From assembly GCA_041166025.1 (NCBI GenBank), contig JBEAMJ010000009.1, forward strand, positions 1-50,976: a stretch of 50,976 nucleotides of DNA, written 5' to 3'. The stretch comes from UBA7672 sp041166025. GTDB lineage: Bacteria; Pseudomonadota; Alphaproteobacteria; Caulobacterales; Hyphomonadaceae. The notes beneath the pieces are model-generated. The model was given only the letters and a program-made list of their open reading frames with translations, did not search any database and was not told where the DNA came from. This document shows, piece by piece, positions 1 through 8,831 of this stretch (positions are counted from its first letter, which is position 1; every line of letters begins with the position of its first letter). The position numbers and the translations under genes were made by a program.

Positions 1-1367
1 CTGCCGCCTGGCTGGTGGTGATGTACCGCTTTCCCGGGCAGCGCTTTTTCAGCTGGGCGCTCGCGCTGCCGCTCGCCGCGCCTGCCTTCGCGCTCGCCTA
101 TGCCTATGCGGATCTCTTCGACGTGGCTGGCCCCTTGCGCATCTGGAGCCGCGCCAGCCTTGGCTTCGACTTGCCGCTCGAAATGCGCAGCTTTCCTGGC
201 GCGGCATTCATTCTGTCATGCGCTTTCTACCCTTACGTCTTTCTTGCAATGCGGGCCGCCTTCCTCGGTCAGGCTTCCTCGATGCTCGAAGCGGCGCGCG
301 TTCTTGGCAGCACCACGGCGCAGGCGCTTCTTCGCGTAGCGCTGCCGCTGGCGCGTCCCGCACTCGCCGCCGGCGTTGCGCTCGCAATGATGGAAACGCT
401 GGCGGACTACGGCGCCTTGCAGTTCCTGAGCGTCCAGACGCTGACGACGGGCGTGATACGCGCCTGGTCGGTCTATGGCTCGACAGCCGGCGCGGCACAA
501 TTTGCACTCCCGCTGCTCGGAGCCGCAGGTCTGCTTCTCTGGCTTGAGCGGAGGGGCCGGGCCGACCGAAGATTTGTCAGCACAGCAAGCCGGTGGCGCA
601 CGCAGCCGACGGCTGAACTGCACGGCCCAAAGGCGACACTGGCCTTTGCGTTCTGCCTGATTCTGCTGGTCGCAGGTCTACTGTTGCCGGTTGGCTGGCT
701 TGCCTGGAAGTCGCTTGGCGTTTCACCCGAGTGGCTGCGCCTGATGCAGGCCGGCGCGAACACGCTGGCGTTGGGCATTGCCAGCGCCCTGGCGACGGTG
801 ACGCTGGCGACGGCCCTGGCGCTCGGAGCTCAGCGTATGCCTCTGGCCGCGCGCCTTGCGAGTCTGGGCTATGCCACGCCTGGCGCCGCGATGGCGATCG
901 GCCTCGCGGCGAGCGCATCGATTGTCTGGAGCCTGTTTCCCGCAGCAGCCTCGACGTTCTGGGCGGGTGTCATTCTGCTCATCTACGCGTACGCTGCGCG
1001 GTTGATGGCGGCGGCGCTGGAGCCCGTCGATGCGGGATTGGCGACCGTCTCACCGAGCATTGTCTGGGCCAGTCGCAGCCTGGGGCGCGGCGATGCTGCT
1101 ACGGCTTGGGCGGTGCAGCTGCCGATCGCACGCGGCGCCCTGTTCACAGCAGGACTTGTCGTATTTATCGATGTCTTGAAGGAGCTGCCGGCGACGCTGA
1201 TCCTGCGGCCGTTCAATTTCGACACGCTGGCTGTCCTCGCCAGCAACTATGCCCTGGATGAGCGCTTGCCGCAGGCGGGCTGGCCCTCGCTGCTGATCCT
1301 TGCGATATCGGTCCCGGCCGTGATCTGGCTGTCCGGCAAGGTGGCCGCTTCCCGGCCAGGGCAGTGA
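1..1367 (+). CDS. Iron(III) ABC transporter permease (FbpB-like), 5'-truncated by the window
   Basis: This is the inner-membrane permease of a binding-protein-dependent ABC importer, most like the FbpB/AfuB iron(III) family. The frame is open from base 3 with no convincing start, so the N-terminus lies upstream. The visible part holds two homologous membrane halves, as in the fused FbpB type. The first carries an EAA-type loop reading EAARVLGSTTAQALLRVALP near bases 280-350. The second has the equivalent stretch SRSLGRGDAATAWAVQLPIA near 1070-1130. EAA loops dock on the ATPase. The stop is 7 bp before the ATPase gene, so the two are co-transcribed. The periplasmic binding protein is not in the window and may be upstream. 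Substrate is inferred from family resemblance only; thiamine or spermidine permeases are the alternatives. Confidence 0.85.
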   Translation, partial: AAWLVVMYRFPGQRFFSWALALPLAAPAFALAYAYADLFDVAGPLRIWSRASLGFDLPLEMRSFPGAAFILSCAFYPYVFLAMRAAFLGQASSMLEAARVLGSTTAQALLRVALPLARPALAAGVALAMMETLADYGALQFLSVQTLTTGVIRAWSVYGSTAGAAQFALPLLGAAGLLLWLERRGRADRRFVSTASRWRTQPTAELHGPKATLAFAFCLILLVAGLLLPVGWLAWKSLGVSPEWLRLMQAGANTLALGIASALATVTLATALALGAQRMPLAARLASLGYATPGAAMAIGLAASASIVWSLFPAAASTFWAGVILLIYAYAARLMAAALEPVDAGLATVSPSIVWASRSLGRGDAATAWAVQLPIARGALFTAGLVVFIDVLKELPATLILRPFNFDTLAVLASNYALDERLPQAGWPSLLILAISVPAVIWLSGKVAASRPGQ

Positions 1368-1374
1368 GGCGAGC

Positions 1375-2400
1375 GTGTCGTTGTCATCCACCGTACTGGA
1401 CTTCAGGTCCGTCACGAAACGCTACCGCGCACGCGTGGCGGTCGATGCTGCGTCGCTGAGTTTGGCGCGCGGCGAAATCGTCTGCCTGCTTGGCCCATCG
1501 GGCTGCGGCAAGACCACGCTCCTCCGACTTGCGGCCGGGCTCGAGCCTGTCGATGCCGGAGAGATCGAATCCGAAGGACGTATCCTGTCACGACAGGGGT
1601 TCACGGCGCCGCCCGAAGGTCGCGGCACAGGTATTGTGTTCCAGGACTTCGCCCTGTTTCCGCATCTCTCCGCTTTCGACAACGTGGCGTTCGGGATCAA
1701 GCACATGGACGCAGCCGCACGACGCACGCGCGTCATGTCGCTGCTGGAGATGTTTCGCATGCAGGCGCGCGCTGACGCGTATCCGCACATGCTGTCGGGC
1801 GGGGAGCAACAGCGCATTGCCATAGCAAGAGCGCTCGCGCCACAGCCATCAGCGATCATGCTCGATGAACCGTTCTCCGGACTTGACGGACATCTCAAAA
1901 ACGAGGTTCGCGAGACCGTACTGGCGGGCTTGCGCCAAGCTTCCGCTAGCGTCCTTGTCGTCACGCACGATCCCGCCGAGGCGATGCTTATGGCCGATCG
2001 CCTCGCACTGATGTCGGAAGGACGCATCCTGCAAACAGGTACGGCGGAATTCTGCTATTTCGACCCAGTGTCGATCGCGGCAGCGCGCTTGCTAGGTGAG
2101 GCGAATGTCATTCCCGCCCAGGTCATGGACGGTTGGGCGCGAACTGCTTTCGGGGTTCTTTCCGCGCCCGGTCTCGATGATGGCGAAGGCCTGGCGATGA
2201 TCAGGCCTGAAGCTTTCCGGCTTGATCCCAACGGTTCGCCTGCGGAAGTCGCCTCAGTGCGTTTCGCCGGCGCCTCGCATGAGATCGATCTGGTGGTCGG
2301 CAACGTTCGCACGCGCATGCGAAGCCCCTCGTCGTTGTCACGCGGCGCGGTTCGCGTCTCGATCGAGCCAACCCGCGCAAAGGTCTTCCCCCGAGTGTAG
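1375..2400 (+). CDS. Iron(III) ABC transporter ATP-binding protein (FbpC-like)
   Basis: ATPase subunit that drives the permease encoded just upstream. The 341-aa protein has Walker A (GPSGCGKTT, about residues 40-48), a Q-loop region (FQDFALFP), the ABC signature LSGGEQQRIAIARAL, Walker B (AIMLDEPFSGLD) and the switch histidine (VVTHDPAEAM). A C-terminal TOBE-like domain follows (about residues 240-341). Translation starts at a GTG 7 bp after the permease stop. The C-terminus (RVSIEPTRAKVFPRV) looks natural, although sequence resembling an IS6 transposase begins directly after the stop codon. The iron specificity is inferred from the paired permease. Confidence 0.88.
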   Translation: MSLSSTVLDFRSVTKRYRARVAVDAASLSLARGEIVCLLGPSGCGKTTLLRLAAGLEPVDAGEIESEGRILSRQGFTAPPEGRGTGIVFQDFALFPHLSAFDNVAFGIKHMDAAARRTRVMSLLEMFRMQARADAYPHMLSGGEQQRIAIARALAPQPSAIMLDEPFSGLDGHLKNEVRETVLAGLRQASASVLVVTHDPAEAMLMADRLALMSEGRILQTGTAEFCYFDPVSIAAARLLGEANVIPAQVMDGWARTAFGVLSAPGLDDGEGLAMIRPEAFRLDPNGSPAEVASVRFAGASHEIDLVVGNVRTRMRSPSSLSRGAVRVSIEPTRAKVFPRV

Positions 2401-2880
2401 AATTTGGTCCCGGGGTAAGGCGCTGCCAGCCATTCACACTCAGCTTGCGTGATGTTGATGAGACGGTGGCGCAGCCTCGCGCCGATTTCGGAGGGGAGCA
2501 TTCCGCGCCTGGATGTCGAAGTGCGGCCCGAAGATTTTTGCCAAAACTAATGATCGTAAGTCGTAACTTACGCCAAGTTCTTATCTCGACCATCGCTGAG
2601 AAGCGCGTGTGGATCTGGCGCGCTGACGATGCCGAAGCGGAGGCAACTGACATGGTTGTGCACAAGCGATGTGCTGCAGGCCAGAGGTTCGGATGCCGCG
2701 ACGGGGGTCAAGTACTCAACGCGTTGATCCGCAAGTGCTCGTTATCTGTGGTTTTCGCCTCTACGGTATGGCGCTCCAGGGACTCAGCCTTTGCGATCAC
2801 CACAATCGCAGTCGACTTGGCGACAACAATGAAGCACGGAGGTGTTGTCAGACGAACGCTAACCAGTCTCCAGGAAGGCC
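2401..2880 (+). pseudogene. Decayed IS6-family transposase, copy 1
   Basis: Degenerate relative of the intact transposase at 10724-11416. Similar pieces appear in order but in different frames. The stretch right after the fbpC stop resembles the transposase N-terminus. About 2432-2460 encodes FTLSLRDVDE. About 2580-2670 encodes a match to the intact ERVWIWRAVDDEGEVIDMVV segment. About 2730-2845 encodes a broken form of the TDGLRSYGPALEQLG...DNNRAE region. Frame changes and divergent filler mean no functional product. A perfect 7-bp-stem hairpin (CGTAAGT, loop CGTA, ACTTACG) at 2555-2572 sits in the filler and has no match in the intact copy. Confidence 0.75.
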
Positions 2881-3475
2881 ATGTTTTTTTGGCTTCGCGG
2901 AGATCCCAATGACGCGAGTTTTCTTCAAACTGCACCGGTTCCCAGCCGCCGTGATTCAGCCCGCCGGTTGGCTCCATTAACGGTTCACATTGAGCCTGCG
3001 TGATGTCGAAGGGATGCTCGCATATCGCGGCGTCGATGTGAGTTACAAAGCTTTCCGTGCCTGAATGGTGAAGTGTAGACCGCGGATCGCAGCCAATCTT
3101 CGACGTCGCAAGCGTCCGCCATCGCCACGCTGGCAACTCGATGAGATGGCTTGCTAGGGCAGATGAGAGCGTGTGCTTCTGTGGCGAGCTCTTGATGACG
3201 AGGGCGTGGTTCTCGGTATCGTCGTTCAGAAGCGACGCGACACGCGAGGCGCGTCGAACCTGTTAAAGCAGCTGCTGTGCAGCCAACCGGTCGATCCGGG
3301 ATCGCGAGCGAAAGACGCTCGGTTCCAAATCAGATAACGCCACCCAGCGATTTCTGACGCTGCACGCGGCGGTCTTCAACGCGTTCGATTGTCGCCGACA
3401 CACGATCAGTCTTCCAATGCTCCAACTGTTCCGAGCAAGGGTGGAGTCTTTTTGGGGAAAGGCGGTGACTTGACC
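2881..3475 (+). pseudogene. Decayed IS6-family transposase, copy 2
   Basis: Second remnant in the same orientation, in tandem with the first. It begins in sequence similar to the 30 bp before the intact transposase ATG, then an ATG at 2910 opens MTRVFFKLHRFPAAVIQPAG, matching the intact N-terminus MTRIWYQRHRFSPTVIQHAV. A stop follows quickly (GWLH*). Downstream pieces in other frames match LSLRDVEGML and, near 3350-3470, the C-terminal FLTLHAAVFNAFD segment ending FWGKAVT*. No intact frame survives. Confidence 0.75.
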
Positions 3476-3531
3476 TGAATCCTGCCACTTGCCCGAGATC
3501 CCTTGTCGCCGAGTGAAGCCGACAGTCCAGA

Positions 3532-5991
3532 CTATGCGAGGCGATCGGCGATGCGCACTAGCGTATCGCGTAGCGCCCTCAGGCGCTGAATCGTCTGGCC
3601 GCTGCCGTTAATGTCGAGAGCCTGCGCAGCGCTGCGAAGGTCTTTGGCGACAGTTGCGTTTCGGCGATTCTGGTCAATGAGTGGCGTTGCTTGATCCAGC
3701 GTAGCGATCAGCCGGCTCGACGCTGCGGCCGGCAGGGCGTTATCTCTTGCCAGCTGGTCCATGTACGCGCGGGCGACCACAGGGTGCGCTGGCCAGGTAA
3801 CCGGGTATTGCTGCTGCGGGTTCACCGTACGGCCCTGTTCGGCCATGCGGGCAGCAGCGATCTCATTCACGGACAGATGTTCGCTTGGCGTCAGCTCGAA
3901 TACGTCGAGGCCGCGCGCGATCTCGGTGCCGTAGATGCGGCCCTCGTACCAGTAGATCGACCAATACCCGCCCAGCGTCTGATGATCGGCATTGACGGGC
4001 CCTCGATCGAAATACGCGATCTCGTGCGGCTTGGCCGAGTCAGTGAAGTCGCTGATCGAAAGCCCGCCCTGATACCACGCCTGCACAAAGAGGTCGCGAC
4101 CCGGCACCGGGAGCAGGGAGCCGTTGTGCGCCACGCAGTTCTCGAGGTCGGTCTGCGGCGCAGGCAGCTTGTAATAGCTGCGAAACACCAGCTTGCCGTC
4201 GACAATGTCGTAGATCGCGTTTGCGCCCCACGTTTCGGGATCTTGCACGCGGCAGCGCGGCCGGCCGCCGCCGCCCCACTCGTCGGTGAAGATGACTTTT
4301 GTGCCGTCATTGTTGAACGTCGCCGAATGCCAGTAGGCGAAGCCCGCATCTACGACGGCGTCGATACGCTTGGGCGCTCGCGGATTGCTGATGTCAAAAA
4401 TGATGCCGTTGCCCGAGCATGCGCCACCTGCAATTTTGCGCGACGGGAACAGCGTGATGTCGTGGCAGTGATCAGTACGGTTCGTCGTCTGCGTGCCTTC
4501 GCCATGATCGCCGCCGAGCCACAGGCCGCCGAGCTGGCCACTTTCTCCGTCAGCGAAAACCGTCGGGCTGTCGATGATGCGAGCCTTCGCAGGGTCGGCC
4601 AGTGGAATCTCGATGACGTCGACGCGGAACAGGGCCGTACGGCTGTCGCCTGGCTGGCCAATCACGCAGCCTGCCAGCTCGTCCTTGTCGCGTACGCCCG
4701 CAGTGCCGGAGTTATAGACAATAAGCCGTTGCTCATCTGCCGAGACAACGGAGTGGGTGTGCGAGCCCCGGCACGTTTGAACCTGTCCGACCTGGCGCGG
4801 CCGCATGATGTTCGAGATGTCGAAGATGCGTAGTCCGCGGAAGCGTTCGGGGCTGGCGGTCGGGCCAACGCCTTCGCGTCCGCAATCGACGCGGGCGCTG
4901 GGCGCTTCCACCGACATTAGAAGCAGATTGCCGACAATCGACACGTCGCCCTGTCCACCAGGGCAGACAATGGCGCTGATCAGCTTGGGCTCCTTCCCGC
5001 CGAGCCGGTAGAATTGCACGCCCTGATAACTGCCGACGGCCAGGAGGTCGCCCGAGAACGCCATATCTGTGTTGGCGAAGCTGAGGAACGGCGCCCGACG
5101 GCTGGTCTCATCCGCCGTTCCGCTACGCGCATCACCATCCTTGCCCTCTGCGGGCAGGCGCAAAGGCAGTCCTTCGGGATTTGACGGATCGAAGAATCCG
5201 ACAGGCTTGGGAATGCTGGCGATAAGCTTCATGTTGCTGATCGCCTGTCCGGCGTCGAGGAAACCTGCCTTCAACGAGGCGCGCGGGTCTGGCGACAGCC
5301 CGCGCAGCAGCGCCGTCATGCGCTTGATTTCGGCCTGCTGCTCGTTCGAGACATCGCTCGTGAAGCGATACAGCACAGGATCATAAGCCGAGCCTGGCTC
5401 TGCCAGTAGTTTTGTCACCATCGTGACCGCGCCCTCATGGTGCGCAATCATGAGGTCTAGGAACTGCCTTTCGAACGCCACGCTGCTGGAGGCCTTCAGC
5501 TGCGTCAGCTGGGCAGCTGTCGCCATCCCGACCATGCCTGAATGGTCGGCCTTGTGTTCTGCAGCTGTGTGTCCTGCAGCTGCATGCCCGCCATGGGCTT
5601 CCGCCATCGTCGCGGTCGGCGCCGGAGCATGCTCGCCGCGCTCGCGCAGCCATGTCTGCATGAACGCGATCTCGTCCGCCTGCGATGCGTTGATGCGTCC
5701 CGCGAGCTCGACAATAGCGGGCGATGACGTGCGACCCTGCACGAGGCTCGCCATTTCCACAGCCTGTCCGTGGTGAAGGATCATTTTCTGCATGAAGTCG
5801 ACATCGGCCGCCGAATACCGATTGTCCGCGATGCGGGCGGCGTCCCGGCCCTCCAGCGTCCGGCTTTCCTGTCCAGGTGCGCCCGGTTGGATCAGCGGCG
5901 GCTGCTGCGCACACGCCGAAGCCCCCAACAGCGCGAGGCCGACGAGTGAATTGGCGACGATCGTCGAAGCAGATAGATGAAAACGCCCCAC
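3532..5991 (-). CDS. Exported DUF305 / LVIVD-repeat protein
   Basis: An 819-aa exported protein that joins a DUF305 region to a long beta-propeller-like LVIVD region. I chose the GTG at 5991 because a strong GGAGG lies 6 bp upstream and it places a signal peptide at the N-terminus; the frame stays open for 65 more codons. The leader ends LLGASAC (Cys27), an imperfect lipobox, so it may be a lipoprotein. DUF305 di-histidines occur twice: HHGQAVEM (73-80) and HHEGAVTM (184-191). A histidine-rich linker (about 132-150) separates them. From about residue 250 the protein has LVIVD-type strands and conserved CRGSHTHSV and DHCHDITLF motifs. DUF305 proteins often appear in metal-stress contexts, so metal binding is plausible; no function is shown. 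It stands alone beside IS remnants. Confidence 0.85.
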   Translation of the reverse strand: MGRFHLSASTIVANSLVGLALLGASACAQQPPLIQPGAPGQESRTLEGRDAARIADNRYSAADVDFMQKMILHHGQAVEMASLVQGRTSSPAIVELAGRINASQADEIAFMQTWLRERGEHAPAPTATMAEAHGGHAAAGHTAAEHKADHSGMVGMATAAQLTQLKASSSVAFERQFLDLMIAHHEGAVTMVTKLLAEPGSAYDPVLYRFTSDVSNEQQAEIKRMTALLRGLSPDPRASLKAGFLDAGQAISNMKLIASIPKPVGFFDPSNPEGLPLRLPAEGKDGDARSGTADETSRRAPFLSFANTDMAFSGDLLAVGSYQGVQFYRLGGKEPKLISAIVCPGGQGDVSIVGNLLLMSVEAPSARVDCGREGVGPTASPERFRGLRIFDISNIMRPRQVGQVQTCRGSHTHSVVSADEQRLIVYNSGTAGVRDKDELAGCVIGQPGDSRTALFRVDVIEIPLADPAKARIIDSPTVFADGESGQLGGLWLGGDHGEGTQTTNRTDHCHDITLFPSRKIAGGACSGNGIIFDISNPRAPKRIDAVVDAGFAYWHSATFNNDGTKVIFTDEWGGGGRPRCRVQDPETWGANAIYDIVDGKLVFRSYYKLPAPQTDLENCVAHNGSLLPVPGRDLFVQAWYQGGLSISDFTDSAKPHEIAYFDRGPVNADHQTLGGYWSIYWYEGRIYGTEIARGLDVFELTPSEHLSVNEIAAARMAEQGRTVNPQQQYPVTWPAHPVVARAYMDQLARDNALPAAASSRLIATLDQATPLIDQNRRNATVAKDLRSAAQALDINGSGQTIQRLRALRDTLVRIADRLA

Positions 5992-6364
5992 GATTAACCT
6001 CCAGAATAGATGTTCTCCATCCTTACAGATGTCAGGACAGATTGCACCTGCCCAGCAAAACCACAGGCGAGGGATTTGCGGTGCGTCATGAAGTCGGTAC
6101 GGGGGGTGCGAGCTGCCGCCCGAGTCTTTGGGAAGAACTGATCTGACGCAGGCTGCGTCTTGCGAGCAATCGGACGGTGCCGCCACCTATCCGACAGGCG
6201 TTCTCTCGGACCTAGGGTAGAGTGTATGCAGCAGGACCGTCGTGAACCAGTTCGTGCTGCCTGCCATGCGGTGATCCGCTAGTCGCTCTCTCGGGTTCGG
6301 GGCGAGGGGCAACAACGACGATCGACAGAAGGCGCGTTTTGGTCCGAGCGACATGCGCCGGCGC
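5992..6364. other. Intergenic region between the DUF305 gene and the exporter operon
   Basis: No supportable gene. Short open frames here lack ribosome-binding sites and recognisable sequence. The first 20 bases hold the GGAGG for the DUF305 gene. Nothing else is clear until the 65-bp dispersed repeat that begins at 6365. Confidence 0.6.
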
Positions 6365-6429
6365 ATCGCCAAAAGCGCGCTTTCTTGCATGATATCCGGA
6401 CCTGCTCGGAAGACTTAGGTCTTCCTGGC
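6365..6429 (+). repeat. 65-bp dispersed repeat, copy 1
   Basis: This segment matches 12175-12239 in the same orientation, with about ten differences by eye. The right end of both copies is nearly identical and contains the palindrome GGAAGACTTAGGTCTTCC (6408-6425 here), followed by TGGC. In the second copy that TGGC is the CCA end plus discriminator base of tRNA-Ser. Similarity stops after TGGC. See the second copy and the island finding. Confidence 0.75.
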
Positions 6430-6479
6430 CGCGCTCTCAGACCTACGCTACCTGGGCTCTGGTTTGTCGGACGCGCAAG

Positions 6480-7664
6480 TCAGTCAGCGCCCAGTTTCAA
6501 CAGCGGCGTCCTTGCTGCGCGAAGCGCCGGGAAAATTCCGCCGACAAGACCGAGAAGCAAGGCCAGTTGGACACCTGCCAGAACCTGCGCGGGGCCGATA
6601 CTGAAGTCGAATACAACCTGAGTGAAGCCGCCGCCCAGTGTGGATGCGGTAAGCCCATTGAAGAGCAAGTAAGCAGCGCCGGCTCCGACCAGGCCGCCAG
6701 AAAGCGTCAGCACTAGGGACTCGGTGATTGCTCCCACGAATGCGGGGAAACCGCCAAATCCGATCGCACGCAACGTTGCCAGTTCCTTGCTGCGCGCTTC
6801 CACCGCTGCGTACATTGTGTTCAGGGCGCCCGCGAGTGCGCCAAAGCCCAGCGTGATGGAAAGGGTCCATCCGAAATAGACGAGGTACTGGAGCGATTGA
6901 GCCTCGCCAGCGAAGTGCTCCTTCTCGGTTTTCACGTCGACCTGAAGGCGCGGTTCAGTTGCGACGAAGGCCTTCACCTCCGCCAGAGAAGCTGGTGACT
7001 CAAGCCGCGCCCGCAGGGCCTGAACGGATGGTCCGCGATTGAACAGGCTCTGCACGACCGGAAGGTCGGCCCAGAGCTCGCTGTCGAACACTGTGCCCGG
7101 CACTTCGAAGACGCCGACGACCTTCCAAGAGCTACCGCCAAGCTGAAGTTCGGTGTTCAGGTCGAACCCCTTGAACTCCCTGACGACGCCGGCGCCGACG
7201 ATCATCTCGTTCGTGCCAGGCTCGAACATCCGGCCCGAGCTAAGGCGAAAGCCTGGTCGCAGTTCGGGAGCGCGCGTTGTGACGCCGCGCAGCGAGACGT
7301 TGGCTTCGCGGCCGCCGGCCCGCCGGTTGGCCCCGACAACGACATAGAGCTCAGGTGAGGTGATCGGACGACCCGACGCATCGCGTGCAAAACCGGGAGC
7401 TTCCTCGAGCAGCCGCACGGCTTCGGAGGACATGGTCGAGTTGAGCTCGGCCTCCGAACCGGTGCCAAGGATCATGGCGATATCGTCCGAGCCTGTGCCC
7501 GCGACGGTCTTTGCAAAGCCGTTGGACATGGCAAGGAAGGCCAGGAGTGTCGCAACAACCAGGGCAATCGAGAAAATCGTTGTCACAGAGCCCCAGAAGC
7601 GGGTGGGCAGACCGCTGATGGTCATGGCGACGACAGCGGTGATCTGGCGGAACAGGGAGATCAT
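6480..7664 (-). CDS. ABC exporter permease, FtsX/MacB type (second permease)
   Basis: Inner-membrane permease of a MacB/LolCE-like ABC exporter, 394 aa. It has the FtsX/MacB layout: one N-terminal membrane segment (about 10-45), a large periplasmic domain (about 50-255), then three membrane segments near residues 270-385. The second permease in the operon has the same plan, so the exporter probably uses a heterodimer served by one ATPase. The start at 7664 has AGGAGG 9 bp upstream, inside the end of the preceding gene, whose stop is 3 bp away. It is the last gene of the operon. The substrate cannot be told from sequence. Confidence 0.88.
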   Translation of the reverse strand: MISLFRQITAVVAMTISGLPTRFWGSVTTIFSIALVVATLLAFLAMSNGFAKTVAGTGSDDIAMILGTGSEAELNSTMSSEAVRLLEEAPGFARDASGRPITSPELYVVVGANRRAGGREANVSLRGVTTRAPELRPGFRLSSGRMFEPGTNEMIVGAGVVREFKGFDLNTELQLGGSSWKVVGVFEVPGTVFDSELWADLPVVQSLFNRGPSVQALRARLESPASLAEVKAFVATEPRLQVDVKTEKEHFAGEAQSLQYLVYFGWTLSITLGFGALAGALNTMYAAVEARSKELATLRAIGFGGFPAFVGAITESLVLTLSGGLVGAGAAYLLFNGLTASTLGGGFTQVVFDFSIGPAQVLAGVQLALLLGLVGGIFPALRAARTPLLKLGAD

Positions 7665-7667
7665 TCC

Positions 7668-8831
7668 CTAGATCCTCCTGAATGCGGTGATGACGTTGAC
7701 GCGCATGGCGTTGAAGGCTGGCACGGCGCCCGTGATGAAGCCGAGCGCTGCCATGAAGCCGACAGCAGACAGCGCAATCTGAGGGGTGATCCGCATTCCA
7801 CCGAAGAACTGGTTCAGCGCGGGAATGCCGCTCAGCGCATTGGTGAGCACGTTTGCCAATGCCAACCCAAGCAGACCGCCGAACAGGGCAAGCAGAAGCG
7901 TTTCTCCCACGACGATGCGGCCAATGCGGCCCGAGGTGAACCCAAGCGTCTTCATGACTGCAATCTCGCCGGTACGCTCTCGTATGGCGCCGGCCATCGC
8001 GTTGCCGACGATCAGCAGGATTGTGACGAAAGCCGCGCCGGTCACGCCAAGAATGATCAGCCCGACATTTCCCTGCTGATCGATGAAGGCTGCGTTGAAG
8101 GCTTGCTCGGAAAGCGTTTCGGTCTCGGCGCGTGAGTTTGCAAATTGTGTATCGACCCGCGCAGCCACGGCATCATTCTGGGAAGCGTCAGCTGTCACAA
8201 TCTGGATGATGCCAACCGTGTCATTCCCGAAGGCGCGACCTTCGTCGAGATATTCGAAGTGGACGAAGACAGACCCCGTCGACGTGTTGGCGTCTTTGCC
8301 GTCGTAGATCGCGCGAATGACAACTGGCCACACCGACGTTCCGTCGCGCCGGCGCCAGATGTTCGACGAGAGCGGGATCTGCTGCCCAACCTGCCAGCCA
8401 TACTGCTCTGCAACCGACCGGCCGACCATGATGCCGTCGCGGTTTGCAATGAAGGCTTGCCGTTGGTCTTCCGGCATCACGTATTCGCTGTAGATCCGCG
8501 TGTAGCTCTCGGGCTCGACGGCGAACGTCAGGAGGAAGTTGCGGGGTTCCTGATAGTAACCTCCGAACCAGTTCGAGTAGCTGACATCTGTTACGCCCTC
8601 GACGGCCTGGATGCGGTTCACATAGGCGAGGGGAAGGGGCTGCGTAAAGTTGATCCTGTTGGCAACAACAAGGCGATTGCTCGACGATGAACCCGCCGCG
8701 TTCTCAAGGGATGACTGGAATGCGGCCAGGACGCCGTAAATCAGGAACGCGATGAAGATCGCAAAGATCAGAAGTCCGGTGCGCAGCGGTTTGCGTCCGA
8801 GCCCGGAAAGGATGAGCCGAAAATCGCTCAC
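7668..8831 (-). CDS. ABC exporter permease, FtsX/MacB type (first permease)
   Basis: 387-aa membrane protein with an N-terminal segment (about 16-38), a periplasmic MacB-PCD-like domain, and three C-terminal membrane segments with the loop IRERTGEIAVMKTLGFTSGR, typical of FtsX-family permeases. Its ATG overlaps the ATPase stop by 4 bp (ATGA), showing translational coupling. It pairs with the next permease and the ATPase to form the export complex, with the adaptor protein upstream spanning the periplasm. Confidence 0.88.
   Translation of the reverse strand: MSDFRLILSGLGRKPLRTGLLIFAIFIAFLIYGVLAAFQSSLENAAGSSSSNRLVVANRINFTQPLPLAYVNRIQAVEGVTDVSYSNWFGGYYQEPRNFLLTFAVEPESYTRIYSEYVMPEDQRQAFIANRDGIMVGRSVAEQYGWQVGQQIPLSSNIWRRRDGTSVWPVVIRAIYDGKDANTSTGSVFVHFEYLDEGRAFGNDTVGIIQIVTADASQNDAVAARVDTQFANSRAETETLSEQAFNAAFIDQQGNVGLIILGVTGAAFVTILLIVGNAMAGAIRERTGEIAVMKTLGFTSGRIGRIVVGETLLLALFGGLLGLALANVLTNALSGIPALNQFFGGMRITPQIALSAVGFMAALGFITGAVPAFNAMRVNVITAFRRI

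Noticed and set aside
6010..6050. Pho-box-like CTGTCCTGACATCTGTAA upstream of the DUF305 gene
   Set aside because: The second half-site and spacer match poorly, so it was not called.
6187..6390. 67-aa open frame on the minus strand starting in the repeat
   Set aside because: Its N-terminus is repeat-derived and no RBS or family is visible, so it is not called as a gene.
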